A stretch of 64,000 bases of DNA from Alphaproteobacteria bacterium (GTDB lineage Bacteria; Pseudomonadota; Alphaproteobacteria; Micavibrionales; Micavibrionaceae), in NCBI GenBank assembly GCA_018608245.1, contig JABAZY010000017.1, positions 30,582 to 94,581 on the forward strand, in the 5' to 3' direction. Under the pieces are notes generated by a model. The model searched no databases, was not told the DNA's origin, and was given only the letters and a program-made list of their open reading frames with translations. The position numbers and the translations under genes are program-made. The number at the start of each line of letters is the position of its first letter. Within the stretch, counting starts at the first letter, position 1. Of the stretch, positions 45,565 to 54,501 are shown piece after piece.

Positions 45565-46506
45565 ATGACTAAAAAATTACGTATTGCCTTTATGGGGACT
45601 CCAGATTTTGTGGTGCCATTATTTCAGTCATTATTGGATAATGACGCGTGTGAAGTTGTGTGCGTTTATACGCAACCACCGCGTGCGAAAGGGCGTAAAA
45701 ATAAGTTAGAGAAAACGCCTATTCATTTAGCAGGCGAAGAAGCTGGGTTAGAGGTGTGCTATCCTGAGAATTTTAAGCAAGTGGATGATGTTCAATTATT
45801 TGAAGCGTTGAACTTGGATGTTGTGATCGTCGCCGCCTTTGGGATGTTGCTACCGCAATCAATTTTGGAGGCACCCAAGCATGGCTGTATTAATATTCAT
45901 CCCTCATTGCTACCGCGCTGGCGTGGGCCTTCGCCTGTGCAATATGCTATTTGGAAGGGAGATAGCGAGACTGGCGTAAGTGTTATGAGCCTTGAGAAAG
46001 GCATGGATAGTGGGCCTATTATCGCGCAAGCACATTACCCGATTAATGATGAGATTACGTTTCAGGAATTAAACGTTGTTTTATGGGCACGGGGCACCAA
46101 TTTATTGAATGATATCCTGCGTGATTTGAATGAGACAGATGAGTTGAAATCTGAGATTCAAAATGAAGATGGCGTAACTTACTGTAAGTTATTTACAAAA
46201 GAGCAAGGTATTGTTGATTGGTCTAATAAAGTCATAGAAATTAATAGGCAAATTCGCGGGCTTAATCCGTGGCCAGGGACATGGTGTTTAACACCAGATC
46301 AACACCGTTTGAAAATTTTAAAAGCAAGCTTGAGTAAAATCAATAGCGATCAAAAGATAGGTACTATTTTGGATAATGGGCTTGTGGTTTGTGGGGATGG
46401 TAAAGCGCTTCAGCTTGACCTTGTGCAACCTGAAAATAAAAAGCCGATGGATATTAAATCTGCATTGAATGGTGGCTATATTGTGAGTGGAGAAATTCTG
46501 TCGTGA
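45565..46506 (+). CDS. fmt: Methionyl-tRNA formyltransferase
   Basis: Formylates Met-tRNA for initiation. The family signature INIHPSLLPRWRGPSPVQ and the catalytic His/Asn are present, with the C-terminal OB-like domain from about residue 205. Length 313 is normal. Its stop overlaps the truA GTG by 4 nt (GTGA). Confidence 0.96.
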   Translation: MTKKLRIAFMGTPDFVVPLFQSLLDNDACEVVCVYTQPPRAKGRKNKLEKTPIHLAGEEAGLEVCYPENFKQVDDVQLFEALNLDVVIVAAFGMLLPQSILEAPKHGCINIHPSLLPRWRGPSPVQYAIWKGDSETGVSVMSLEKGMDSGPIIAQAHYPINDEITFQELNVVLWARGTNLLNDILRDLNETDELKSEIQNEDGVTYCKLFTKEQGIVDWSNKVIEINRQIRGLNPWPGTWCLTPDQHRLKILKASLSKINSDQKIGTILDNGLVVCGDGKALQLDLVQPENKKPMDIKSALNGGYIVSGEILS

Positions 46507-47276
46507 CGCGGTGGAAGTTAACGTTGGAATATCATGGTGCGCCTTATTGTGGGTCGCAACGCCAGCCAGATGTACCAACAGTGCAGGGTGCAGTAGAAGC
46601 AGCAGTTAAGGAATTTTGTCAACAAGAAGTTCCTGTAACCTTTGCTGGCCGCACAGATGCAGGTGTTCATGCACGAGCGCAAGTGGCACATTTAGATCTA
46701 GAATATAAAACCAAAAAAGGTGATGTTAGGGACTTAACGGGGTTTGAATTAACTAAGGCCATTAATGCACATATGATTGACGAAGCCGTATCTGTGATTG
46801 ATTGTGTTGAGGTTGATAGTGAATTCCATGCACGCTTTAGCGCGCATAATAAGCTTTATACGTACCGAGTTATTAATCGTCCCTATACGTTAGCGCTTGA
46901 TAAAGGGTTTGCATGGTGGGTTAAAAAACCTTTGGATGTAGAAGCTATGCAAAAAGCGGCCAATTATTTAATTGGGGAACATGATTTTTCAAGTTTTCGC
47001 GATGCAGAATGTCAGGCGAATTCTCCTATACGATCGATAGATAGATTTGACATTGAAACGAAAGATGTTATGAATGGCCAAGAAATTTTGTTCCATGTTG
47101 AAGGGCAATCTTTTTTACATCATCAGGTACGAAATATGGTCGGAACGCTTAGTTTAGTGGGTGAAGGTAAATGGACGCCAGAAGACCTTGAATCTGCGCT
47201 GGAAGCCAAAGATCGTAAGCTAGGCGGAACAAATGCCCCTGCGCATGGGTTATATTTAGTAAGAATTGACTATTAA
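46503..47276 (+). CDS. truA: tRNA pseudouridine synthase A (positions 38-40)
   Basis: Catalytic Asp52 lies in FAGRTDAGVHA. QSFLHHQVRNMVG and the C-terminal GLYLVRIDY are typical. The start is GTG inside the fmt stop. It is the last gene of def-fmt-truA. Confidence 0.96.
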   Translation: MTRWKLTLEYHGAPYCGSQRQPDVPTVQGAVEAAVKEFCQQEVPVTFAGRTDAGVHARAQVAHLDLEYKTKKGDVRDLTGFELTKAINAHMIDEAVSVIDCVEVDSEFHARFSAHNKLYTYRVINRPYTLALDKGFAWWVKKPLDVEAMQKAANYLIGEHDFSSFRDAECQANSPIRSIDRFDIETKDVMNGQEILFHVEGQSFLHHQVRNMVGTLSLVGEGKWTPEDLESALEAKDRKLGGTNAPAHGLYLVRIDY

Positions 47277-47327
47277 TATTTTTGGCTTATATCTAGCTAA
47301 AATTTTACATACAGATAAGGAACGATA

Positions 47328-48251
47328 ATGTCTTTGGATATTAAAGAGAAAAAAGGAATTATGCTCTCTTTGGGCGGGTTTAGCTTATTTGCCATTGGAG
47401 ATTTGTTTATCAAATTTTTGGCAGATGACGGATTTAAAGCCGTTGAAATTGCTTTCTTTTTAAATATGTTCTATCTACCTTTCTTACTTTTATTATCTCC
47501 TATTATTGGTGGTATCAAGGCCACGCTCCGTACTGAAAATTTATGGCTTCATGTTTTACGCTCTTTATTAGGGGTTTGTATCTTTGTTATCAACGTTACC
47601 GCATTTCAAAAATTAGGGCTAAGTATGGCATATACCCTAATTTTTGCGGCACCATTTTTTGCAACGATATTATCGTTTCTTGTTTTAAAAGATAAAATTC
47701 ATATGCATCGTTGGTCAGCAATTATTCTAGGCTTTGTTGGCGTAATCGTGGTGCTACGCCCCGGTTCTGTCCCACTTGATCCTATCGCTTATGCGGTATT
47801 GTTTGGTGCGTTTTTAATTGCGGTTAATCATTTGATTGTCCGTAAAATTGGTGAAGATGAACCGCTTATGGCTTTCTCTCTATTTGGCTGTATTATTGGC
47901 TTACAGGTCTTTGGCGTGCTGAATTTCTGGGATGGAGAGTCTAATATTCCTTCGCATAGTGACTGGCTATATTTCTTTATTATCGCATTGTTTCATATGG
48001 CCGGTGGCCTGATGACTGCGCGGGCATTTTCTATGGCAGATACGGCCATTGTCGCCCCTTTCCATTATGTTCAGCTGTTATGGGGAACAGGATTTGGAAT
48101 TGTAATTTTTGCGACTGTTCCAGATATTTGGACAGGGCTAGGTGCGTTAATTATTGTGTCTAGCGGTGTTTATTTGATTTACCGTGAGCATGTGAAAAAA
48201 CAAAATATCACAACAGGTATTACGGCTCATGGTGCGTTGGATCAGGATTAA
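47328..48251 (+). CDS. DMT superfamily (EamA) transporter
   Basis: A 307-residue protein with about ten membrane helices in two EamA repeats (about residues 12-140 and 150-290). Substrates of this family range from amino acids to S-adenosylmethionine and cannot be read from the sequence. AAGGA lies ahead of the ATG. It converges on the PLP decarboxylase gene 3 bp away. Confidence 0.87.
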   Translation: MSLDIKEKKGIMLSLGGFSLFAIGDLFIKFLADDGFKAVEIAFFLNMFYLPFLLLLSPIIGGIKATLRTENLWLHVLRSLLGVCIFVINVTAFQKLGLSMAYTLIFAAPFFATILSFLVLKDKIHMHRWSAIILGFVGVIVVLRPGSVPLDPIAYAVLFGAFLIAVNHLIVRKIGEDEPLMAFSLFGCIIGLQVFGVLNFWDGESNIPSHSDWLYFFIIALFHMAGGLMTARAFSMADTAIVAPFHYVQLLWGTGFGIVIFATVPDIWTGLGALIIVSSGVYLIYREHVKKQNITTGITAHGALDQD

Positions 48252-48254
48252 TGA

Positions 48255-49463
48255 CTACGACTGAATAAAAAACTCATCTGGCTCAGCGTGTCCTAAAAAT
48301 TTTGTATGCGACATGGTTAACCCATAGGCGCCAGCTAAACCTAATACAACTATATCGCCGATTTCTGCCTGTTCAACGTAGATATCTTTGGGGGCGAGAC
48401 GATCCGCTCCATTACAAAGGGGGCCACCAATAAATATCATTTCGTCTTTAACAGATTCTTGCCCATCAAAAATTTTGTCTTCGTGTTGCGTAATAATGGA
48501 TAAAGGGTGGTTGATATTAAGGGCTACTGGACGTCTAAAGTGATGTGCGCCGCCTGTGCAGATGACCTGTTTTTTACCAAGGCTAGTTTTTATATCTGTG
48601 ATTTTAGTGCAATACCAACCTGAATCAGCCGTTAAATAGCGCCCTAATTCGAGAATAAATTCACGATCTGAAAATTTAAAGTTATCAATTAGCTTTTTTA
48701 ATTCTTTTGCGTATAAATCGATTGAAAAATCTGCGCCTGTTTCTAGGTAATCAATACCAAAGCCACCACCAAAATCAATGATGTCGCAACGTGTTTCAGG
48801 GTTTTTTGCCTCAAGCTCTCGCGTGATGGTAAAGACACGACGGCAGTTTTCTAATAAATCTTCAACTTTTAAAACACCAGATGCGGCATATACGTGCAGA
48901 CCTTTGAAGTTCAAATTTTTAAGGTTTAAAATTTGAGGAAGTACTTCTAAGAAAACGTCTTGGTCGATACCAAATTTACAAGAGTCACCAGAAAACTTTG
49001 TTTGAGCACCATGAATATCAAAATTAGGATTTACACGAATAAGAATATCTTGAACATGATTTAATTCTTTGCAAATTTTATTAAGTCGATGCGCCTCAAC
49101 CAATGATTCAATATGAATTTTTTGTATTTTATTTTCAACGCCCCACCTTAATTCATTTTCAGTTTTACCAGGGCCTGTGAAAACGATTTGAGAAGGGCTA
49201 AACCCTGCTTCAACAGCGGCTTTAGCCTCACCAATACTGGCAATTTCGATACCTTTAGCGCCTGCGTTTTTTGCTGTTTCTAGGAATTTTTTATGGGGAT
49301 TAGCCTTCATTGCATAATAGATTTGAACAGATTCTGGTAGAATTTTTTGAAGTTCTTTTATCTTATTGCCCATGACAGACATATCATAAAGGTAGAAATT
49401 TTTATGTTCCGATTTTGATGAAAAATCAGAAATAATATTTATAATATTTTGATCTAAAATCAT
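48255..49463 (-). CDS. lysA: Fold-III PLP-dependent decarboxylase, probably diaminopimelate decarboxylase
   Basis: A 402-residue alanine-racemase-fold decarboxylase. The PLP lysine is K53 in YYAMKANP, and the glycine loop DFGGGFGIDY binds the phosphate. The C-terminal active-site motif is GPLCNGAD, and SHTKFLGHAEPDEF ends the protein. Position next to dapE and dapD favours LysA (meso-DAP to lysine). However, the C-terminal half resembles BtrK-like acyl-carrier decarboxylases, so the substrate is not settled. AAGGA precedes the ATG. Confidence 0.75.
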   Translation of the reverse strand: MILDQNIINIISDFSSKSEHKNFYLYDMSVMGNKIKELQKILPESVQIYYAMKANPHKKFLETAKNAGAKGIEIASIGEAKAAVEAGFSPSQIVFTGPGKTENELRWGVENKIQKIHIESLVEAHRLNKICKELNHVQDILIRVNPNFDIHGAQTKFSGDSCKFGIDQDVFLEVLPQILNLKNLNFKGLHVYAASGVLKVEDLLENCRRVFTITRELEAKNPETRCDIIDFGGGFGIDYLETGADFSIDLYAKELKKLIDNFKFSDREFILELGRYLTADSGWYCTKITDIKTSLGKKQVICTGGAHHFRRPVALNINHPLSIITQHEDKIFDGQESVKDEMIFIGGPLCNGADRLAPKDIYVEQAEIGDIVVLGLAGAYGLTMSHTKFLGHAEPDEFFIQS

Positions 49464-49490
49464 GAAGTTGTCCTTAAGGGATTTTTAAGC

Positions 49491-50648
49491 TTATTTAAAA
49501 TATATTTGTAAAAATTTTGTGTAAATGTTGGTTAATGTCTCTAGCGCATCAACTGAAATATGTTCATTAATGTGATGAGCCGTTTTGTTAAGAAGGCCAA
49601 ATTCAAAAACAGGGCAATAATTTTTGATGAACCTAGCATCAGAAGTGCCACCACCAGTGGATAGAGTAGGCTTATGATTAGTAATAGACGTGATGCAATC
49701 GCAAAATAGTTCAACTGTATCGTTTGTTTCCGTTAAAAATGCTTCACCACCATCTTTATTCCAAATGAGTTCAATTGTGTGATCATATTCTTTTGAGATA
49801 TTATCTATTTTACCTTGAATTGTTTTCTTCAAGCTCTCGATTGTATGACGATCATTAAAGCGAATACCTAATTTAGCTGTGGCATCAAGGGGAATGACAT
49901 TGCCTGCGCCTGCACCACTTTGTACATCAACAAATTCTAAATTTGTGGCTTGAAAATGTTCTGTGCCTTCATCAAATACAATATCATTAATATCTTGGAT
50001 CAGGCGTGTCATGACGGGGATGGGGTTTAAGGCTAAATGGGGATAAGCAACGTGCCCTTTCTTCCCTGTCACAGTGATTATTCCGCCTGTGTATCCCCGA
50101 CGACCAATTTTTACAGTATCGCCAATAACTTCGTCATTGGTTGGTTCCCCGACAATGGTGATATCTGGTATGTGATTATTTTCTTTTATCCATTCTAAAA
50201 CGCGTTGTGTGCCGTTAATACTTTCAGCTTCTTCATCGCCAGTGATGAGTAGACTGATAGAGCCATTAAAGCCTGATTTATCGTCTAAGAATCTTGATAT
50301 AGCGGAAATAAATGTTGTGATGCCTCCTTTCATATCAACTGTGCCACGGCCAATCATGTTACCGTCAACAATATCAGCGCTAAAAGGGGGAACACTCCAA
50401 AGTTTTTCATCGCCCACTGGGACAACATCGGTATGTCCAGCGAAACAGATATGTGGGTATTGCGTGCCTAAACGTGCGAAGAAGTTTTTGACAGGGTAGC
50501 TACCACCATTGCCTTCAAAAGGGAGGTCAAAAATCTCGAAACCTAATTCGGACAATGTCTTTTTTAATAAATCTTGGGCGCCCGCATCCTCCGGCGTGAC
50601 AGAGGCACAACGTATTAATTTTTGAGTTAAGGTAATAGGATCAATCAT
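49491..50648 (-). CDS. dapE: Succinyl-diaminopimelate desuccinylase
   Basis: An M20-family zinc enzyme of the succinylase DAP pathway, giving LL-DAP. Metal ligands are visible in AGHTDVVP and GTVDMKGG, with the GDEEAESINGT loop and the C-terminal HHINEHI. ATG 50648 gives the typical family N-terminus (MIDPITLTQKLIRC); a TTG ten codons upstream is unlikely. Length 385 is normal. Confidence 0.95.
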   Translation of the reverse strand: MIDPITLTQKLIRCASVTPEDAGAQDLLKKTLSELGFEIFDLPFEGNGGSYPVKNFFARLGTQYPHICFAGHTDVVPVGDEKLWSVPPFSADIVDGNMIGRGTVDMKGGITTFISAISRFLDDKSGFNGSISLLITGDEEAESINGTQRVLEWIKENNHIPDITIVGEPTNDEVIGDTVKIGRRGYTGGIITVTGKKGHVAYPHLALNPIPVMTRLIQDINDIVFDEGTEHFQATNLEFVDVQSGAGAGNVIPLDATAKLGIRFNDRHTIESLKKTIQGKIDNISKEYDHTIELIWNKDGGEAFLTETNDTVELFCDCITSITNHKPTLSTGGGTSDARFIKNYCPVFEFGLLNKTAHHINEHISVDALETLTNIYTKFLQIYFK

Positions 50649-50696
50649 GGCAATAGTTTTATCAAGTTTTGATAGCAATGTCTCTAGAGAATTAAA

Positions 50697-51623
50697 CTAT
50701 GCCGCGGAACAACTTCTTGCGGGTGAATTGGGGTGTGGCAGAGATTGGAGCTGTTTTAAAATGCGGCTTACAGACAGGGCGATCGGATCTAATCCGGGCG
50801 GTAGAGCAAAACCAGTTTGAGGCTCTTCTTCTTTTATGTCATCGATAGAAGGTAATGGTTTGCCAGTCTTGTCATATACAATTTGATAACTGCCAATTTG
50901 GCACAGGGTATTTAGCATTGTCTGGCAACTTTTATAGGCTTGCTCTTGTGCAGGGTAGCGCTCTGTAACATCATTAATATAATCATTTAATATGACTCTA
51001 ATTTCCAAAATACGCTCTACACATTTTTCTCGGGACATGACGGATACCTGTGTAGCTAAATTATGTATGGTGTCATATAGCTTCGCCAGTGAACAATTTT
51101 CACTATCTTTTTGTGCATTGTAATAATCGTTTTCATTCGCATATTGACGTTCTTCACCATCATATTTCTTTGTAATAGTGTTGAAATCTGAACAGATAAC
51201 ATTGAGTTGTGGTGAGTCAGAAATATTTTTGTCTAGTGAATATAATTTTAAGCCTTTTGGCTTTAAACCAAAATCTTCACCTAAATCATGTGTAATATTT
51301 ATTGTAATAACGGCTTCTGGGTTTTCTATGTGAACTTCAGCTGCAAGTTGTGAGATAGTATAAGAGACTTGTGAGAGTTGATGAACAATACTTGGTGTTT
51401 TGTTGTCAGCTCGTGTTTCGCAGTGTTGCATAATTAAAGCGAGATTTAAACTGGTAAGCGCTGTATCAAAATTATTTTCTTTGAAAAAAAACTTAATATC
51501 TTGAATCAAAACATCAGTATTCTCTATGACAAGCTCTTCGCTGTCATAGAGATGAGAATCCATCAGGCGTTGCGTGAAATCTTGCGCAGATTTTTGTAGT
51601 AATATTCTGTTAGTTTCTTGCAT
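50697..51623 (-). CDS. Stand-alone HD-domain protein resembling the RelA/SpoT hydrolase domain
   Basis: A 308-residue soluble protein. Residues 76-117 parallel the RelA/SpoT HD domain: a TPSIVH segment (H81), then about 30 residues later THDLGED (H112, D113, E116, D117). Further on, AKLYDTIHN places D184 where Rel proteins have KLADRLHN. No synthetase or regulatory domain is present. If the fold is right it could hydrolyse (p)ppGpp or another nucleotide, like small alarmone hydrolases. It sits between dapE and dapD on the same strand, with gaps of 48 and 113 bp. Confidence 0.65.
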   Translation of the reverse strand: MQETNRILLQKSAQDFTQRLMDSHLYDSEELVIENTDVLIQDIKFFFKENNFDTALTSLNLALIMQHCETRADNKTPSIVHQLSQVSYTISQLAAEVHIENPEAVITINITHDLGEDFGLKPKGLKLYSLDKNISDSPQLNVICSDFNTITKKYDGEERQYANENDYYNAQKDSENCSLAKLYDTIHNLATQVSVMSREKCVERILEIRVILNDYINDVTERYPAQEQAYKSCQTMLNTLCQIGSYQIVYDKTGKPLPSIDDIKEEEPQTGFALPPGLDPIALSVSRILKQLQSLPHPNSPARSCSAA

Positions 51624-51736
51624 TTTAGAGCCGTCTAGTTGGTATTAAGCAGTTTATACCTAGATTCAAAATACAAAGCCAACAAAATTACGGAAAAACG
51701 AGGAAAAAATTAACTTAATAAGTAAGTTACGCCTAA

Positions 51737-52558
51737 TCAATCACGTAGAAGGTCATTAATACCAGTTTTACTGCGGGTTTTAGCATCTACACGCTTCACA
51801 ATAACCGCGCAGGCTAAATGCGGTGTTTCAGGTGTTTTACCAGGTAGGGTTCCTGGAACAACAACAGAATAAGCTGGTACGCGACCATAGCTGATCTCGC
51901 CACTTTCGCGGTCAACAATTTTAGTTGAGGCACCTAAGAATACGCCCATAGAAATGACTGAGCCTTCTTCAACGACGACACCTTCAGCAACTTCTGAGCG
52001 GGCGCCAATGAATACATTATCTTCGATGATAACGGGACCAGCTTGTAATGGTTCAAGAACACCACCGATACCAGTACCTCCTGAGATATGACAGTTCTTA
52101 CCAATTTGCGCACATGATCCGATTGTCGCCCATGTATCAACCATCGTGCCTTCGTCAACGTAGGCACCTAAATTTACAAAGCTAGGCATTAAAACAACGC
52201 TTGGCGCAATAAAAGCAGAGTGACGAACAATGGCATGAGGCACGGCACGGAAGCTTGCTTTTTCAAAATCTTCTGCGGTCCAATCCTTGAATTTTGATGG
52301 AACTTTATCCCACCAGCTTGATCCTTGTGGGCCGCCCGCCATCATTTCCATTGGGTTTAAGCGGAAAGATAAAAGAACAGCTTTTTTCAACCATTGATTA
52401 ACGTTCCACTCAGCGCCAGATTTCTCAGCAATACGTACTTTACCAGAATCAAGATCGTTTAACGCTTGCATGACTGCATCGCGTACATCGCCTTTTGTAT
52501 CAGTGTTAATTTGATCGCGCTCATCCCAAGCTTGATTAATAATGGTTTCTTGATTCAT
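51737..52558 (-). CDS. dapD: Tetrahydrodipicolinate N-succinyltransferase
   Basis: First enzyme of the succinylase DAP branch. A 273-residue protein with a left-handed beta-helix of hexapeptide repeats in the second half ([33 protein letters not shown]). Together with dapE and the lysA-like gene it feeds peptidoglycan and lysine synthesis. Confidence 0.96.
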   Translation of the reverse strand: MNQETIINQAWDERDQINTDTKGDVRDAVMQALNDLDSGKVRIAEKSGAEWNVNQWLKKAVLLSFRLNPMEMMAGGPQGSSWWDKVPSKFKDWTAEDFEKASFRAVPHAIVRHSAFIAPSVVLMPSFVNLGAYVDEGTMVDTWATIGSCAQIGKNCHISGGTGIGGVLEPLQAGPVIIEDNVFIGARSEVAEGVVVEEGSVISMGVFLGASTKIVDRESGEISYGRVPAYSVVVPGTLPGKTPETPHLACAVIVKRVDAKTRSKTGINDLLRD

Positions 52559-52625
52559 GATTTTATCCGTATAGTTGGTTTTTACTTGTTTGTTTAATTT
52601 TTAGGGCCTTATAGGTTTAACCACA

Positions 52626-53576
52626 ATGAAGTGTGAAATTCAATGGAACATATTATCTTTAGATGAGTGGACAGCCCATTTTGATAAAATAGAGCGCTCT
52701 AATCTTCTTCAGAGTTATGTTTATGCGCAGGCGCAGTGTAAATTAAAGCGACAACGCGCACGTTGGGGCTTGATTACGGTGGACGGTAAACCCGCTGGAT
52801 TAGTGCAGATGCTTGAGGCGGGCATTTTGAAGAATTTATTTCATGCTGTTATTTTAGACCGTGGGCCGTTGTGGTTTGAGGGGTTTGGTGGTGTGGCGCA
52901 TATAAAAGTATTTTTTGAAGAATTTAACCGTCAATTTCCTAATCGGTTTGGACGGAAAAGACGGATTATTCCTGAAATGCAAAATGGTGCAACGGCGCAG
53001 GCTATTCTTAACCAAATTGGATTGGAAAAATATGAGGCGCAAACGCCTTACCAGACTTTATGGTGGGATTTAACGATAGAGAATGAAACGGCGCGTGCGA
53101 ATTTGAAGAGTAATTGGCGCGGAGCTTTACAAAAAGCAGAGAAAAGCGCGGTTAAAATAGAATGGGATACGGAAGGGAAATTAGCCTCTTGGATGTTGTC
53201 ACATTATGAGCGTGATAAGCGCGATAAAGGCTATTCTGGGGCATCGCCTCAATTATTGGATAATATTGCCTTATTTTCAGCGCGTCAGAAGTCTATAGTC
53301 ATAGGCAGAGCAACATTGGATAGTAACGATATTGCAGGTGTCATGTTTATAAAGCATGGACGAAGTGCCACTTATCAAGTGGGCTGGTCAGGGGATCTGG
53401 GGCGTGCAAATTCAGCGCATCATTTGCTTCTCTGGCAGGGTAGAAATGTGTTAAAAGATTATGATATTCGTGAGCTTGATTTAGGAGGCGTAAATGATGA
53501 AACAGCAGCAGGTGTTAAAAAGTTTAAATGTGGGACTGGCGCTCAAGAAATTGAGCTTATTGGTCAGTATATGTAG
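52626..53576 (+). CDS. FemAB/GNAT-fold acyltransferase-like protein
   Basis: A 316-residue protein resembling the FemAB-type double-GNAT fold. NLLQSYVYAQA near the N-terminus and VGWSGDLGRANSAHHLLLWQ followed by ELDLGGVN near the end are typical. Gram-negative members are often annotated as peptidoglycan-bridge-like, but the acceptor in alphaproteobacteria is unknown. It overlaps the next gene by 83 bp. Confidence 0.78.
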   Translation: MKCEIQWNILSLDEWTAHFDKIERSNLLQSYVYAQAQCKLKRQRARWGLITVDGKPAGLVQMLEAGILKNLFHAVILDRGPLWFEGFGGVAHIKVFFEEFNRQFPNRFGRKRRIIPEMQNGATAQAILNQIGLEKYEAQTPYQTLWWDLTIENETARANLKSNWRGALQKAEKSAVKIEWDTEGKLASWMLSHYERDKRDKGYSGASPQLLDNIALFSARQKSIVIGRATLDSNDIAGVMFIKHGRSATYQVGWSGDLGRANSAHHLLLWQGRNVLKDYDIRELDLGGVNDETAAGVKKFKCGTGAQEIELIGQYM

Positions 53577-54423
53577 CGCATTTGTTTTAGTTGCACCTTA
53601 TCAGGTGAAGGCTGAAGGCAAGAATACTGTTATCCCTAAAGTAGTTGTGCCTGAGGGTAAGCAAGAAATTCGTTATGACGTCTATGCAGGAGGCGTACAT
53701 GCCGTGCAGGCAGATATGAATATTGACCTTAGTAAAAAGGGAAAATATGACTTCTCAATGACGGCTAAAACCTATGGTTTACTTGGTAAATTAGCGCCGT
53801 GGGAAGGTATTTTTGCGACAGAAGGTTGGGAGAAAAAAGGTAATGCTTATCAGCCGGAAATGCATAAATCAGAAGCTACATGGAAAGATGAGCTCGAGGT
53901 CAAAAAGTACGAATATAACGAAGATGGTTCTTTTAAGTCATATACGATTAAGGAAGACAAAAAAGATACCGCCATCCAAAAAATTGATGATGAACTGACT
54001 CAAGGGACAACGGATGTCATGAGCGCTGTACTTGCAATGATGAAGCAGGTGACAAAGGGTGAAGAATGTAAAGGCAGTGCCGATATATTTGATGGAAAGC
54101 GCCGTTTTAAACTGATTTTCAATCATAAAAAAGAAGTCGAGTTACCTAAATCTAAATATAATCTTTATCATGGTCTTGCTACGGAATGTAGTGTTGAAGT
54201 GAAACCAGTGGCAGGAAAATGGCATGATAAGCCACGCGGCTGGATTTCAATTCAAGAACAGGGCAGAGAACGTGGAAAAATGCCAACAGTGTGGTTTGCA
54301 CAAATGGCAGAAAATCAACCTGCTATTCCGGTAAAGGTACGTGTTAAAACAGCGTACGGAACCTTATTTATGCATATGACGGAATATAGTGGCCTCAATA
54401 AGAAGCTGGTTTTGAAAAAATAA
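53494..54423 (+). CDS. DUF3108 periplasmic protein
   Basis: A 309-residue protein. The N-terminus has a long basic/hydrophobic signal peptide with a likely cut after VKA (about residue 40), then a DUF3108-type beta-rich domain starting QEIRYDVYAGG. A complete AGGAGG lies six bases ahead of ATGATG 53494, inside the upstream gene, which decides this start despite the 83-bp overlap. The function of DUF3108 proteins is unknown; they are probably envelope proteins. Confidence 0.82.
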   Translation: MMKQQQVLKSLNVGLALKKLSLLVSICSAFVLVAPYQVKAEGKNTVIPKVVVPEGKQEIRYDVYAGGVHAVQADMNIDLSKKGKYDFSMTAKTYGLLGKLAPWEGIFATEGWEKKGNAYQPEMHKSEATWKDELEVKKYEYNEDGSFKSYTIKEDKKDTAIQKIDDELTQGTTDVMSAVLAMMKQVTKGEECKGSADIFDGKRRFKLIFNHKKEVELPKSKYNLYHGLATECSVEVKPVAGKWHDKPRGWISIQEQGRERGKMPTVWFAQMAENQPAIPVKVRVKTAYGTLFMHMTEYSGLNKKLVLKK

Positions 54424-54501
54424 AGTGAAACAGCCCCCAGATGTCATGATTTGCAACACGATGTGACTTGATTTGTTCCGTCTTTTCCTGAAAATAGCCT
54501 A

